A stretch of 64,000 bases of DNA from Halictus rubicundus (GCF_050948215.1 NW_027488634.1:1-64000); one strand, 5' to 3'; counted from the first letter of the stretch, positions 53,703 through 64,000 are shown. Notes: a model not told the origin generated them from the sequence alone. Program-made: numbers and translations.

Positions 53703-56700
53703 GTACTTTTAATCCTACTCCGGTTCTGCAGGCGAACCTCAACCACTCGCGCGCGGCACAGGACCTGTTAGTCCAAGCCGTGCGCGAGTGGGGGGCTGGG
53801 CTGGCAGTTGCGGCGGAGCCGTACGCAATCCCCGAACACCCCTTCTGGGCGGGGGACGAGATCGGCTCCGTAGTAATAGTGGCGGGAAGCCGCCCCGGGT
53901 CCCCGTCGGTCTCCCTTCTGGAGCGGGGCGAGGGATTCGTGGCGGTGCAATGGGGGGACATCGCGGTTGTCGGGATCTACATCTCGCCGAGCTGTGGCCT
54001 CGATCAATTTCGGGGGTTCCTGGGCGGGCTGAACAGCTGCATCGCGCGGTGCAGCGCCCGCCCGGTTCTCGTTTTGGGAGACTTCAATGCCCACGCGGTA
54101 TCGTGGGGGAGTCCCAGGACGACCACTAGGGGTAGCGAGGTGTTAACCTGGGCGGCCGGCCTGGATCTTCGGTTGATTAACCGGGGATCCACGCCGACGT
54201 GCGTGCGTCCGCAGGGGGTCTCGATTGTCGACCTGACATGGGGGACTCCCTCGGCCGTGCGCCGGGTGTCGGGATGGAGGGTGGCCGAGGAGATAGAGAT
54301 TGCGTCAGACCATACGCCCATCGTCATGGACGTGTGGCCCACCCTCCACGCGCGGGATTCCCGGCCGGGCCGGGGCGACCGACGGCCGCGATGGGCCTTG
54401 AAGCGGCTGGACGCGGACGCGTTCGGGGCCGCGGTAGCCGCGGCGACATGGACGGGGCCGGCCCTGTCCGAGCTGGCGCCTGCGCAAGGGGCGAGGCGGC
54501 TGCGGGAGGTAATGACGGCGGTGTGCGACACCGCCATGCCCCGCAGCCGGTTCGCCCCCAGGAGGGCGGCGTACTGGTGGTCCGCCGGCATTGCGGAGCT
54601 CCGGCGTGCCTGCAATGCCGCGCGGCGTCGGTACGGCCGAGCGCGTAGGAGGCGCGACGACGAGGAGGCGACGGCGAGGCTCGGCGGGGAGTACCGAGCC
54701 GCGCTCGGGGTTCTCCGCAGGGCTATCGCGCGGGCCAAGGCCGACGCGTGGTCGGAGCTCGTCGGCACGGTGGACTCCGATCCATGGGGGCGCCCGTACA
54801 AGCTTGTCATGAACAAGCTGCGCGCGTGGGCGCCTCCGGTGACGGAGTCGATGGACCCCCACCTGCTCGAGGGAGTGGTGGCGTCCCTCTTCCCGCGAGA
54901 GGGGGGACAACTGCGCCGCTCCCATTGGGAACAGGAGCCTCTCTCCTGGTCCGCAGAGTGGGAGGTGTCGGCCGGCGAGCTGGGTGAGGCGATGGCCAGG
55001 GCGCGGCGGGTGGGCCGCAAGGCCCCGGGCCCGGACGGGGTGCCGGGCCGCGCGTTGGTCTTGGCCCTGGAGGGGGGACTCGCCGCCGAACTCCGGCAGC
55101 TGTATAACGGCTGTCTGAGGGAGGGGGTCCTCCTTCCGAAGGGGGGCAAGTCCCGGGACTCGCCCTCAGGGTACCGGCCAATTTGTCTGCTGGACGAGGC
55201 GGGGAAGTTGTTCGAGCGCGTACTCGTTGGACGCCTCGTCCGGCACCTGTCGGCGGGAGGGGTCCCCGATCTGAGCGGGGTTCAATTCGGCTTCCGGGAG
55301 GGTCTCTCCACCGTCGACGCTATTCGGCGGGTGAGGGCTCTCTCGGAGGCCTGTACGAGGGGGGGCGGTGTTGCGTTGGCGATATCCTTGGATATCGCTA
55401 ACGCGTTCAACACCGTCCCCTGGGATCGGATAATGGAGGCCCTGGTCTTCCACCGGGTGCCTCTGTATCTCAGAAGGGTGATCGGGAGCTATCTCTCCGA
55501 CAGGGGTATAGAGTATCCCGGCCGGTACGGGATGGTGCGCAGGGGCGTCGTGCGCGGGGTTCCGCAGGGCTCGGTGTTGGGCCCGTTGCTGTGGAATCTT
55601 GCGTACGATCGCGTCCTGCGGGAGGAGATGCCTCCCGGGGTCAGCCTGACGTGTTACGCCGACGACACGCTGGTATTGGCCACCGGGAGGTATGCGAAGG
55701 AGGCCATCTGCCTGGCGGAGCGCGGCGCGTGGCGCGCGGTGCGCGCGATCCGGTCGCTGGGCCTAGAGGTGTCCGTCGAGAAAACCAGGGCCATGTGGTT
55801 TCTCCGCTCGGCCCGGTTGGCGGCGCCTCCCCAGTGCTGGATCTGCGTGGGGGAGGGGATGGTCAAGGTCGGGTCCCAGATGCGGTACCTGGGACTCGAG
55901 CTTGACGGCCGGTGGCGTTTTGACCGCCACATTGAGTCGCTGGCGCCCCGGGCGGAGAGGGCGACCGCTGCGCTCGGTCGCCTTCTCCCGAATCTCGGGG
56001 GACCCTGTGGACGGGTGCGTCGTCTGTTCGCGGTGGTGGTGCGAGTTTTGGTCCTGTACGGAGCCCCTGTATGGGCGCACGATGTCTTGGCTAGGGGGCG
56101 CAGTGGCGGCACACGGTCGCTGCTGCGTCGCATCGAGCGCGGGCTGGCCATAGGCATCGTGCGGGGGTACCGCACCATTTCATACGCGACGGCGATGGTG
56201 ATGTCGGGGCTGATCCCCCTCGAGCTGGAGGCCCGCGTGTTGGCGGATGTGCATACGCACTCCAGGGAACTCCGGCTCCGGGGGGTGGCCCCGGATCAGG
56301 CGCGGCTCATGGTGGATGAGCTCAGGCGACATGCTCGGCGGCACGCAGCCCGGGAGTGGCGCGATAGCCTTCCCGGGACGAGGGAGGGCGAGAGGCGGGC
56401 CGTTCGGGCCATCCTCCCGGTGTTCGATCAATGGAACAGGGGATGGATGGGGCATAGGGTCTCCTACCGTGTGACGCAGGTGATGAGCGGGCACGGGTGC
56501 TTCGGCGACTACCTGTGTCGCATCGGGAGGGAGACCGAGGAGGCGTGTCACCACTGCGGCGAGCCGCGGGACACGGCGCAACACACTCTGGAGGAGTGTC
56601 CGGCATGGGGGGGAGAGCGCCGTGCCCTGCGGCGCGCGGTGGGCCACGACCTCTCGCTCCCGGCTGTCGTCGCTGCGGCAGCCGGTGGCGAGGAGGCGTG

Positions 56701-56848
56701 GAGGGGGTTCGCTTCCTTCTGCGAGCGGGTTATGCTGCGGAAGGAGGCTGCGGAACGGGATCGGGAGCGTAATCACGATCCCGGCCGAAGGGGGGGGAGG
56801 CGCCGCAGGGTACGCCCCGGGGGCGTACCCCCGTTGCGACGCCTCTGA
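53546..56848 (+). CDS. R1-clade ORF2: APE endonuclease and reverse transcriptase
   Basis: The frame is open from 53546 (after a TAG at 53543), and recognisable protein starts about 53699 with VGTFNPTPVLQANLNHSR. The endonuclease spans about 53699-54335, with the AEPY, LGDFNAH and SDHTPI motifs of the APE fold that nicks the target. Reverse transcriptase follows, with KAPGPDGVPG, GYRPICLLD, QFGFREGLST, LDIANAFNTVPW, GVPQGSVLGPLLWN and catalytic YADD at 55655-55666. A C-terminal CX2CX8HX4C knuckle lies at 56546-56599. From 53699 this gives about 1050 residues, the usual R1 size. No ATG occurs in this frame before the endonuclase is nearly complete, and it lies in the -1 frame of ORF1. Translation must therefore use frameshifting, reinitiation or a non-AUG start. 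The frame is intact to TGA at 56846. Confidence 0.93.
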   Translation: MRGQSVCPGSQEGPRGDEREGRVWGCIRAAAADGAGGPDLPGRGLCRAHVRVGTFNPTPVLQANLNHSRAAQDLLVQAVREWGAGLAVAAEPYAIPEHPFWAGDEIGSVVIVAGSRPGSPSVSLLERGEGFVAVQWGDIAVVGIYISPSCGLDQFRGFLGGLNSCIARCSARPVLVLGDFNAHAVSWGSPRTTTRGSEVLTWAAGLDLRLINRGSTPTCVRPQGVSIVDLTWGTPSAVRRVSGWRVAEEIEIASDHTPIVMDVWPTLHARDSRPGRGDRRPRWALKRLDADAFGAAVAAATWTGPALSELAPAQGARRLREVMTAVCDTAMPRSRFAPRRAAYWWSAGIAELRRACNAARRRYGRARRRRDDEEATARLGGEYRAALGVLRRAIARAKADAWSELVGTVDSDPWGRPYKLVMNKLRAWAPPVTESMDPHLLEGVVASLFPREGGQLRRSHWEQEPLSWSAEWEVSAGELGEAMARARRVGRKAPGPDGVPGRALVLALEGGLAAELRQLYNGCLREGVLLPKGGKSRDSPSGYRPICLLDEAGKLFERVLVGRLVRHLSAGGVPDLSGVQFGFREGLSTVDAIRRVRALSEACTRGGGVALAISLDIANAFNTVPWDRIMEALVFHRVPLYLRRVIGSYLSDRGIEYPGRYGMVRRGVVRGVPQGSVLGPLLWNLAYDRVLREEMPPGVSLTCYADDTLVLATGRYAKEAICLAERGAWRAVRAIRSLGLEVSVEKTRAMWFLRSARLAAPPQCWICVGEGMVKVGSQMRYLGLELDGRWRFDRHIESLAPRAERATAALGRLLPNLGGPCGRVRRLFAVVVRVLVLYGAPVWAHDVLARGRSGGTRSLLRRIERGLAIGIVRGYRTISYATAMVMSGLIPLELEARVLADVHTHSRELRLRGVAPDQARLMVDELRRHARRHAAREWRDSLPGTREGERRAVRAILPVFDQWNRGWMGHRVSYRVTQVMSGHGCFGDYLCRIGRETEEACHHCGEPRDTAQHTLEECPAWGGERRALRRAVGHDLSLPAVVAAAAGGEEAWRGFASFCERVMLRKEAAERDRERNHDPGRRGGRRRRVRPGGVPPLRRL

Positions 56849-57263
56849 CGCGAGCGGGGACGCCCTTGATGATCTCGAGGCGGGGGATCGGATATCCCCT
56901 TACACTCGGTCACCAACGGCGTCCCCGGAGGCCGCCGGGCATCTCGGGCGGGGGCCCGGAAGCTCATCGGGCGGCCTAACAGGGGGGGGAAGGCGCCACG
57001 TCGTCCGTTGCGTGGTGCCTTCGGATAGAGTAGGTACGGGAGGGGGCCGCGTCCCCCCCCTGGGTGGTATGCTAAGGCGGGGGCACACCGGATTGACATG
57101 CGCGCGCAGAGCACGGGTGCCCCCAGGAGTCTAGGGACGGACGGGGAGGAGTTAGTGGGTATACTCGGCGTTGCACCAACCAGCCGAGGAGTCCCACATA
57201 ACCCGGACCACCCCCCCCCCCCCGGGGGGGATTCGGGTATCCGTAACGAGATTACCTCCTCGG
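56849..57263 (+). other. 3' UTR of the R1-clade element
   Basis: This is 415 bp of GC-rich non-coding DNA. It should hold the RNA structure read by the element's own reverse transcriptase during target-primed reverse transcription. A run of 13 C then 7 G at 57211-57230 is self-complementary and sits about 35 bp before the tail. I see no reading frame worth annotating. Confidence 0.7.
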
Positions 57264-57280
57264 AAAAAAAAAAAAAAAAA
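57264..57280 (+). other. Poly(A) tail of the R1-clade element
   Basis: Seventeen consecutive A follow CTCGG and precede GGATAAAGG satellite. This marks the 3' end of the integrated copy and gives its orientation. No AATAAA precedes it at the usual distance, as is common when the tail is part of the element. Confidence 0.9.
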
Positions 57281-60200
57281 GGATAAAGGATAGGATAGGA
57301 TAGAGGATAGGATAGGATAGAGGATAGGATAGGATATAGGATAGGATAGGATAGGATAGAGGATAGGATAGGATAGAGGATAGGACAAGATAGAGGATAT
57401 GATAGGATAGGATAGAGGATATGATAAGATAGAGGATAGGATAGGATAGAGGGTAGGATACTATAGAGGATAGGATAGGATAGGGGACAGGATAGGATAG
57501 AGGATAGGATAGGATAGAGGATAGGATAAGATAGAGGATATGATAGGATAGAGGATAGGATATGATAGAGGATAGGATAGGATAGAGGATAGCATAGGAT
57601 AGAGGATAGGATAGGATAGAGGATATGATAGGATAGAGGATAGGATAGGATAGAGGATAGGATAGGATAGAGGATAGGATAGGATATAGGATAGGATAGG
57701 ATAGGATAGGATAGAGGATAGGATAGGATAGAGGATAGGATAGGATAGAGGATAGGACAAGATAGAGGATATGATAGGATAGGATAGAGGATAGGATAGG
57801 ATAGAGGATAGGATAGGATAGAGGATAGGATAGGATAGAGGATAGGATAGGATAGAGGATAGGATACGATAGAGGATAGGATAGGATAGGGGATAGGTTA
57901 GGATAGAGGATAGGATAGGATAGAGGATAGGATATGATAGAGGATAGGATAGGATAGAGGATAGGATAGGGTAGAGGATAGGATAGTATAGAGGATAGGA
58001 TAGGATAGAGGATAGGATAGGATAGAGGATATGATAGGATAAAGGATAGGATAGGATAGAGGATAGGATAGGATAGAGGATAGGATAGGATAGAGGATAG
58101 GACAAGATAGAGGATATGATAGGATAAAGGATAGGATAGGATAGAGGATAGGATAGGATAGAGGATAGGATAGGATAGAGGATAGGATAGGATAGAGGAT
58201 AGCACAAGATAGAGGATATGATAGGATAAGATAGAGGATATGATAGGATAGAGGATAGGATATGATAGAGGATAGGATAGGATAGAGGATAGCATAGGAT
58301 AGAGGATAGGATAGGATAGAGGATAGCATAGGATAGAGGATAGGATAGGATAGAGGATATGATAGGATAGAGGATAGGATAGGATAGAGGATAGGATAGG
58401 ATAGAGGATAGGATAGGATAGGATAGGATAGAGGATAGGATAGGATAGAGGATAGGATAGGATAGAGGATAGGACAAGATAGAGGATATGATAGGATAGG
58501 TTAGAGGATAGGATAGGATAGAGGATAGGATAGGATAGAGGATAGGACAAGATAGAGGATAGGATAGGATAGAGGATAGGATAAGATAGAGGATATGATA
58601 GGATAGAGGATAGGATAGGATAGAGGATAGGATAGGATATAGGATAGGATAGGATAGGATAGAGGATAGGATAGGATAGAGGATAGGACAAGATAGAGGA
58701 TATGATAGGATAGGATAGAGGATATGATAGGATAGAGGATAGGACAAGATAGAGGATAGGATAGGATAGAGGATAGGATAAGATAGAGGATATGATAGGA
58801 TAGAGGATAGGATAGGATAGAGGATAGGATAGGATAGAGGATAGGATAGGATAGAGGATAGGATAGGATAGAGGATAGGATAGGATAGAGGATAGGATAC
58901 GATAGAGGATAGGATACGATAGAGGATAGGATAGGATAGGGGATAGGTTAGGATAGAGGATAGGATAGGATAGAGGATAGGATAGGATAGAGGATAGGAT
59001 AGGATAGGATAGGATAGAGGATAGGATAGGATAGAGGATAGGATAGGATAGAGGATAGGACAAGATAGAGGATATGATAGGATAGGTTAGAGGATAGGAT
59101 AGGATAGAGGATAGGACAAGATAGAGGATAGGATAGGATAGAGGATAGGATAGGATAGAGGATAGGATAGGATAGAGGATAGGATAGGATAGAGGATAGG
59201 ATACGATAGAGGATAGGATAGGATAGGGGATAGGTTAGGATAGAGGATAGGATAGGATAGAGGATAGCATAGGATAGAGGATAGGATAGGATAGAGGATA
59301 TGATAGGATAGAGGATAGGATAGGATAGAGGATAGGACAAGATAGAGGATATGATAGGATAGAGGATAGGATAGGATAGAGGATAGGATAGGATAGAGGA
59401 TATGATAGGATAGAGGATAGGATATGATAGAGGATAGGATAGGATAGAGGATAGCATAGGATAGAGGATAGGATAGGATAGAGGATATGATAGGATAGAG
59501 GATAGGATAGGATAGAGGATAGGATAGGATAGAGGATAGGATAGGATAGGATAGAGGATAGGATAGGATAGCGGATAGGATAGGATAGAGGATAGGACAA
59601 GATAGAGGATATGATAGGATAGGATAGAGGATAGGATAGGATAGAGGATAGGATAGGATAGAGGATGGGATAGGATAGAGGATAGGACAAGATAGAGGAT
59701 ATGATAGGATAGGATAGAGGATAGGATAGGATAGAGGATAGGATAGGATAGAGGATAGGACAAGATAGAGGATATGATAGGATAGACGTTAGGATAGGAT
59801 AGAGGATAGGATAGCATAGAGGATAGGATAAGATAGAGGATATGATAGGATAGAGGATAGGATAGGATAGAGGATAGGATAGGATAGAGGATAGGATAGG
59901 ATAGAGGATAGGATAGGATATAGGATAGGATAGGATAGGATAGAGGATAGGATAGGATAGAGGATAGGACAAGATAGAGGATATGATAGGATAGAGGATA
60001 GGATAGGATAGAGGATAGGATAGGATAGGGGATAGGATAGGATAGAGGATAGGATAGGATAGAGGATAGGATAGGATAGAGGATAGGATACGATAGAGGA
60101 TAGGATAGGATAGGGGATAGGTTAGGATAGAGGATAGGATAGGATAGAGGATAGCATAGGATAGAGGATAGGATAGGATAGAGGATATGATAGGATAGAG

Positions 60201-63200
60201 GATAGGATAGGATAGAGGATAGGATAGGATAGAGGATAGGATAGGATATAGGATAGGATAGGATAGGATAGAGGATAGGATAGGATACAGGATAGGACAA
60301 GATAGAGGATATGATAGGATAGAGGATAGGATAGGATAGAGGATAGGATACGATAGGGGATAGGATAGGATAGAGGATAGGATAGGATAGACGATAGGAT
60401 AAGATAGAGGATATGATAGGATAGTGGATAGGATATGATAGAGGATAGGATAGCATAGAGGATAGCATAGGATAGAGGATAGGATAGGATAGAGGATAGG
60501 ATACGATAGAGGATAGGATAGGATAGGGGATAGGATAGGATACAGGATAGGATAGGATACAGGATAGGATAGGATAGAGGATAGCATAGGATAGAGGATA
60601 GGATAGGATAGAGGATATGATAGGATAGAGGATAGGATAGGATAGAGGATAGGATAGGATAGAGGATAGGATAGGATAGGATAGAGGATAGGATAGGATA
60701 GAGGATAGGATAGGATAGAGGATAGGACAAGGTAGAGGATATGATAGGATAGGTTAGAGGATAGGATAGGATAGAGGATAGGATAGGATAGGGGATAGGA
60801 CAAGATAGAGGATAGGATAGGATAGAGGATAGGATAAGATAGAGGATATGATAGGATAGAGGATAGGATAGGATAGAGGATAGGATAGGATAGAGGATAG
60901 GATAGGATAGAGGATAGGATACGATAGAGGATATGATAGGATAGGATAGAGGATAGGATAGGATAGAGGATAGGATAGGATAGGGGATAGGTTAGGATAG
61001 AGGATAGGATAGGATAGAGGATAGCATAGGATAGAGGATAGGATAGGATAGAGGATATGATAGGATAGAGGATAGGATAGGATAGAGGATAGGATAGGAT
61101 AGAGGATAGGATAGGATAGAGGATAGGATAGGATAGGATAGAGGATAGGATAGGATAGAGGATAGGATAGGATAGAGGATAGGACAAGATAGAGGATATG
61201 ATAGGATAGGATAGAGGATAGGATAGGATAGAGGATAGGATAGGATAGAGGATGGGATAGGATAGAGGATAGGACAAGATAGAGGATATGATAGGATAGG
61301 ATAGAGGATAGGATAGGATAGAGGATAGGATAGGATAGAGGATAGGATAGGATAGGATAGGATAGAGGATAGGACAAGATAGAGGATATGATAGGATAGA
61401 CGTTAGGATAGGATAGAGGATAGGATAGCATAGAGGATAGGATAAGATAGAGGATATGATAGGATAGAGGATAGGATAGGATAGAGGATAGGATAGGATA
61501 GAGGATAGGATACGATAGAGGATAGGATAGGATAGGGGATAGGTTAGGATAGAGGATAGGATAGGATAGAGGATAGCATAGGATAGAGGATAGGATAGGA
61601 TAGAGGATATGATAGGATAGAGGATAGGATAGGATAGAGGATAGGATAGGATAGAGGATAGGATAGGATATAGGATAGGATAGGACAGGATAGAGGATAG
61701 GATAGGATAGAGGATAGGACAAGGTAGAGGATATGATAGGATAGGATAGAGGATATGATAGGATAGAGGATAGGATAGGATAGACGATATGACAAGATAG
61801 AGGATAGGATAGGATAGAGGATAGGATACTATAGAGGATAGGATAGGATAGGGGACAGGATAGGATAGAGGATAGGATAGGATAGAGGATAGGATAAGAT
61901 AGAGGATATGATAGGATAGAGGATAGGATATGATAGAGGATAGGATAGGATAGAGGATAGCATAGGATAGAGGATAGGATAGGATAGAGGATAGGATAGG
62001 ATAGAGGATAGGATAGGATAGAGGATAGGATACGATAGAGGATATGATAGGATAGGATAGAGGATAGGATAGGATAGAGGATAGGATAGGATAGAGGATA
62101 GGATACTATAGAGGATAGGATAGGATAGGGGACAGGATAGGATAGAGGATAGGATAGGATAGGGGATAGGTTAGGATAGAGGATAGGATAGGATAGAGGA
62201 TAGCATAGGATAGAGGATAGGATAGGATAGAGGATATGATAGGATAGAGGATAGGATAGGATAGAGGATAGGATAGGATAGAGGATAGGATAGGATAGAG
62301 GATAGGATAGGATAGGATAGAGGATAGGATAGGATAGAGGATAGGATAGGATAGAGGATAGGACAAGATAGAGGATATGATAGGATAGGATAGAGGATAG
62401 GATAGGATAGAGGATAGGATAGGATAGAGGATGGGATAGGATAGAGGATAGGACAAGATAGAGGATATGATAGGATAGGATAGAGGATAGGATAGGATAG
62501 AGGATAGGATAGGATAGAGGATAGGATAGGATAGAGGATAGGATAGGATAGAGGATAGGATAGGATAGAGGATAGGATAGGATAGGATAGGATAGAGGAT
62601 AGGACAAGATAGAGGATATGATAGGATAGACGTTAGGATAGGATAGAGGATAGGATAGCATAGAGGATAGGATAAGATAGAGGATATGATAGGATAGAGG
62701 ATAGGATAGGATAGAGGATAGGATAGGATAGAGGATAGGATACGATAGAGGATAGGATAGGATAGGGGATAGGTTAGGATAGAGGATAGGATAGGATAGA
62801 GGATAGCATAGGATAGAGGATAGGATAGGATAGAGGATATGATAGGATAGAGGATAGGATAGGATAGAGGATAGGATAGGATAGAGGATAGGATAGGATA
62901 TAGGATAGGATAGGACAGGATAGAGGATAGGATAGGATAGAGGATAGGACAAGGTAGAGGATATGATAGGATAGGATAGAGGATATGATAGGATAGAGGA
63001 TAGGATAGGATAGAGGATATGACAAGATAGAGGATAGGATAGGATAGAGGATAGGATACTATAGAGGATAGGATAGGATAGGGGACAGGATAGGATAGAG
63101 GATAGGATAGGATAGAGGATAGGATAAGATAGAGGATATGATTGGATAGAGGATAGGATATGATAGAGGATAGGATAGGATAGAGGATAGCATAGGATAG

Positions 63201-64000
63201 AGGATAGGATAGGATAGAGGATATGATAGGATAGAGGATAGGATAGGATAGAGGATAGGATAGGATAGAGGATAGGATAGGATATAGGATAGGATAGGAT
63301 AGGATAGGATAGAGGATAGGATAGGATAGAGGATAGGATAGGATAGAGGATAGGACAAGATAGAGGATATGATAGGATAGGATAGAGGATAGGATAGGAT
63401 AGAGGATAGGATAGGATAGAGGATAGGACAAGGTAGAGGATATGATAGGATAGAGGATAGGGTAGGATAGAGGATAGGATAGGATAGAGGATAGGATAAG
63501 ATAGAGGATATGATAGGATAGAGGATAGGATAGGATAGAGGATAGGATAGGATAGAGGATAGGATAGGATAGAGGATAGGATACGATAGAGGATAGGATA
63601 GGATAGGGGATAGGATAGGATACAGGATAGGATAGGATAGAGGATAGCATAGGATAGAGGATAGGATAGGATGGAGGATATGATAGGATAGAGGATAGGA
63701 TAGGATAGAGGATAGGATAGGATAGAGGATAGCATAGGATAGAGGATAGGATAGGATAGAGGATATGATAGGATAGAGGATAGGATAGGATAGAGGATAG
63801 GATAGGATAGAGGATAGGATAGGATAGAGGATAGGATAGGATAGGATAGAGGATAGGATAGGATAGAGGATAGGATAGGATAGAGGATAGGACAAGATAG
63901 AGGATATGATAGGATAGGATAGAGGATAGGATAGGATAGAGGATAGGATAGGATAGAGGATGGGATAGGATAGAGGATAGGACAAGATAGAGGATATGAT
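57281..64000. repeat. Right satellite array continued beyond the R1-clade element
   Basis: This is GGATA-strand satellite with the same variants as 34865-50947, interrupted there only by the retrotransposon. The GACGTTAGG marker recurs at 59785, 61399 and 62629. The array runs off the window end. No spacer or other element is present. Minus-strand open frames of up to about 990 codons are satellite artefacts. Confidence 0.97.
60920..63220. repeat. Local tandem duplication in the right array (about 1.1-1.2 kb)
   Basis: Sequence from about 60920 recurs from about 62030. Markers match at offsets of 1230 bp (GACGTTAGG at 61399 and 62629) and 1179 bp (the GATGGGATAGG variant at 61251 and 62430). 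The 51-bp difference between the offsets is exactly three 17-bp units, so the copies differ by whole-unit slippage. The ends are approximate. Confidence 0.6.

Larger units (their letters stand above)
50948..57280 (+). mobile_element. Full-length R1-clade non-LTR retrotransposon (6333 bp)
   Basis: The parts in order are a structured 5' UTR, ORF1 with three zinc knuckles, overlapping ORF2 with an APE endonuclease, reverse transcriptase and a C-terminal CCHC, a 415-bp 3' UTR and a 17-A tail. This architecture, without RNase H, fits the R1 clade, which includes R1 and the telomere-repeat-specific TRAS and SART families. It lies in GGATA satellite. GGAT precedes it (50944-50947) and GGAT follows the tail (57281-57284), so a 4-bp target duplication is likely. 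Its GC-rich composition contrasts with the Copia element. ORF1 carries a 1-nt frameshift; ORF2 is intact. The subfamily is not certain from reading alone. Confidence 0.93.

Noticed and set aside
52752..55149. Long minus-strand and alternate-frame open readings inside the R1-clade element
   Set aside because: High GC content makes antisense frames open by chance. The plus-strand frames carry the conserved zinc-knuckle, endonuclease and reverse-transcriptase motifs.
50948..57280. Site-specific R1 insertion in 28S rDNA
   Set aside because: The flanks on both sides are GGATA satellite, with no rRNA sequence anywhere in the window.
1..64000. CRISPR array or bacterial repeat system
   Set aside because: Repeats are contiguous 17-mers without unique spacers of constant length, and the embedded elements are eukaryotic retrotransposons.
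1..64000. True telomere (TTAGG) array
   Set aside because: Only isolated TTAGG or CCTAA variants occur; no consecutive TTAGG units were seen.

Overview
The window is repeat DNA from a eukaryotic nuclear genome, almost certainly an arthropod and probably an insect. The evidence is a Ty1/copia element primed by initiator tRNA-Met and an APE-type, R1-clade non-LTR retrotransposon, both set in a very long satellite. I see no host gene, tRNA, rRNA or CRISPR array. A hymenopteran host is only a guess.

Layout: (1) 1-30039, a satellite with the TATCC-rich strand on top. The basic unit is 17 bp (three TATCC pentamers plus TC). It is organised into higher-order copies of about 4-4.5 kb, then about 2.9-3.1 kb, and a 363-bp non-satellite spacer occurs three times (2428, 6932, 14555). 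(2) 30040-34864, a complete Copia element with two 276-bp LTRs that I read as identical and one uninterrupted 1391-codon Gag-Pol frame. (3) 34865-50947, the same 17-bp satellite family in the opposite orientation (GGATA on top) with its own set of variants. (4) 50948-57280, a full-length R1-clade element: a 5' UTR, an ORF1 with three zinc knuckles and a 1-nt frameshift, an intact endonuclease/reverse-transcriptase ORF2, a 3' UTR and a 17-A tail. (5) 57281-64000, more GGATA-strand satellite.

The best find is at the 5' end of the R1-clade element. Nucleotides 50948-51100 can be folded by hand into the full double pseudoknot of a hepatitis-delta-virus-like self-cleaving ribozyme: P1 of 7 bp opening with G.U, P1.1, P2, P3 with a UCCUCGU loop, P4, and a GCUAAC J4/2. 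Its predicted cleavage site is exactly the satellite/element junction. This implies that the element RNA is cut out of a longer read-through transcript of the GGATA strand.

Two structural points also stand out. The satellite flips orientation exactly at the Copia element, which has no target-site duplication. That fits inversion by recombination between two Copia copies, or an assembly join through a repeat. By contrast, the R1-clade insertion has a 4-bp GGAT duplication, and deleting it restores the 17-bp phase. The long open frames across the satellite (up to about 1500 codons) come from a 17-bp unit without stops on its TATCC strand and are not genes.
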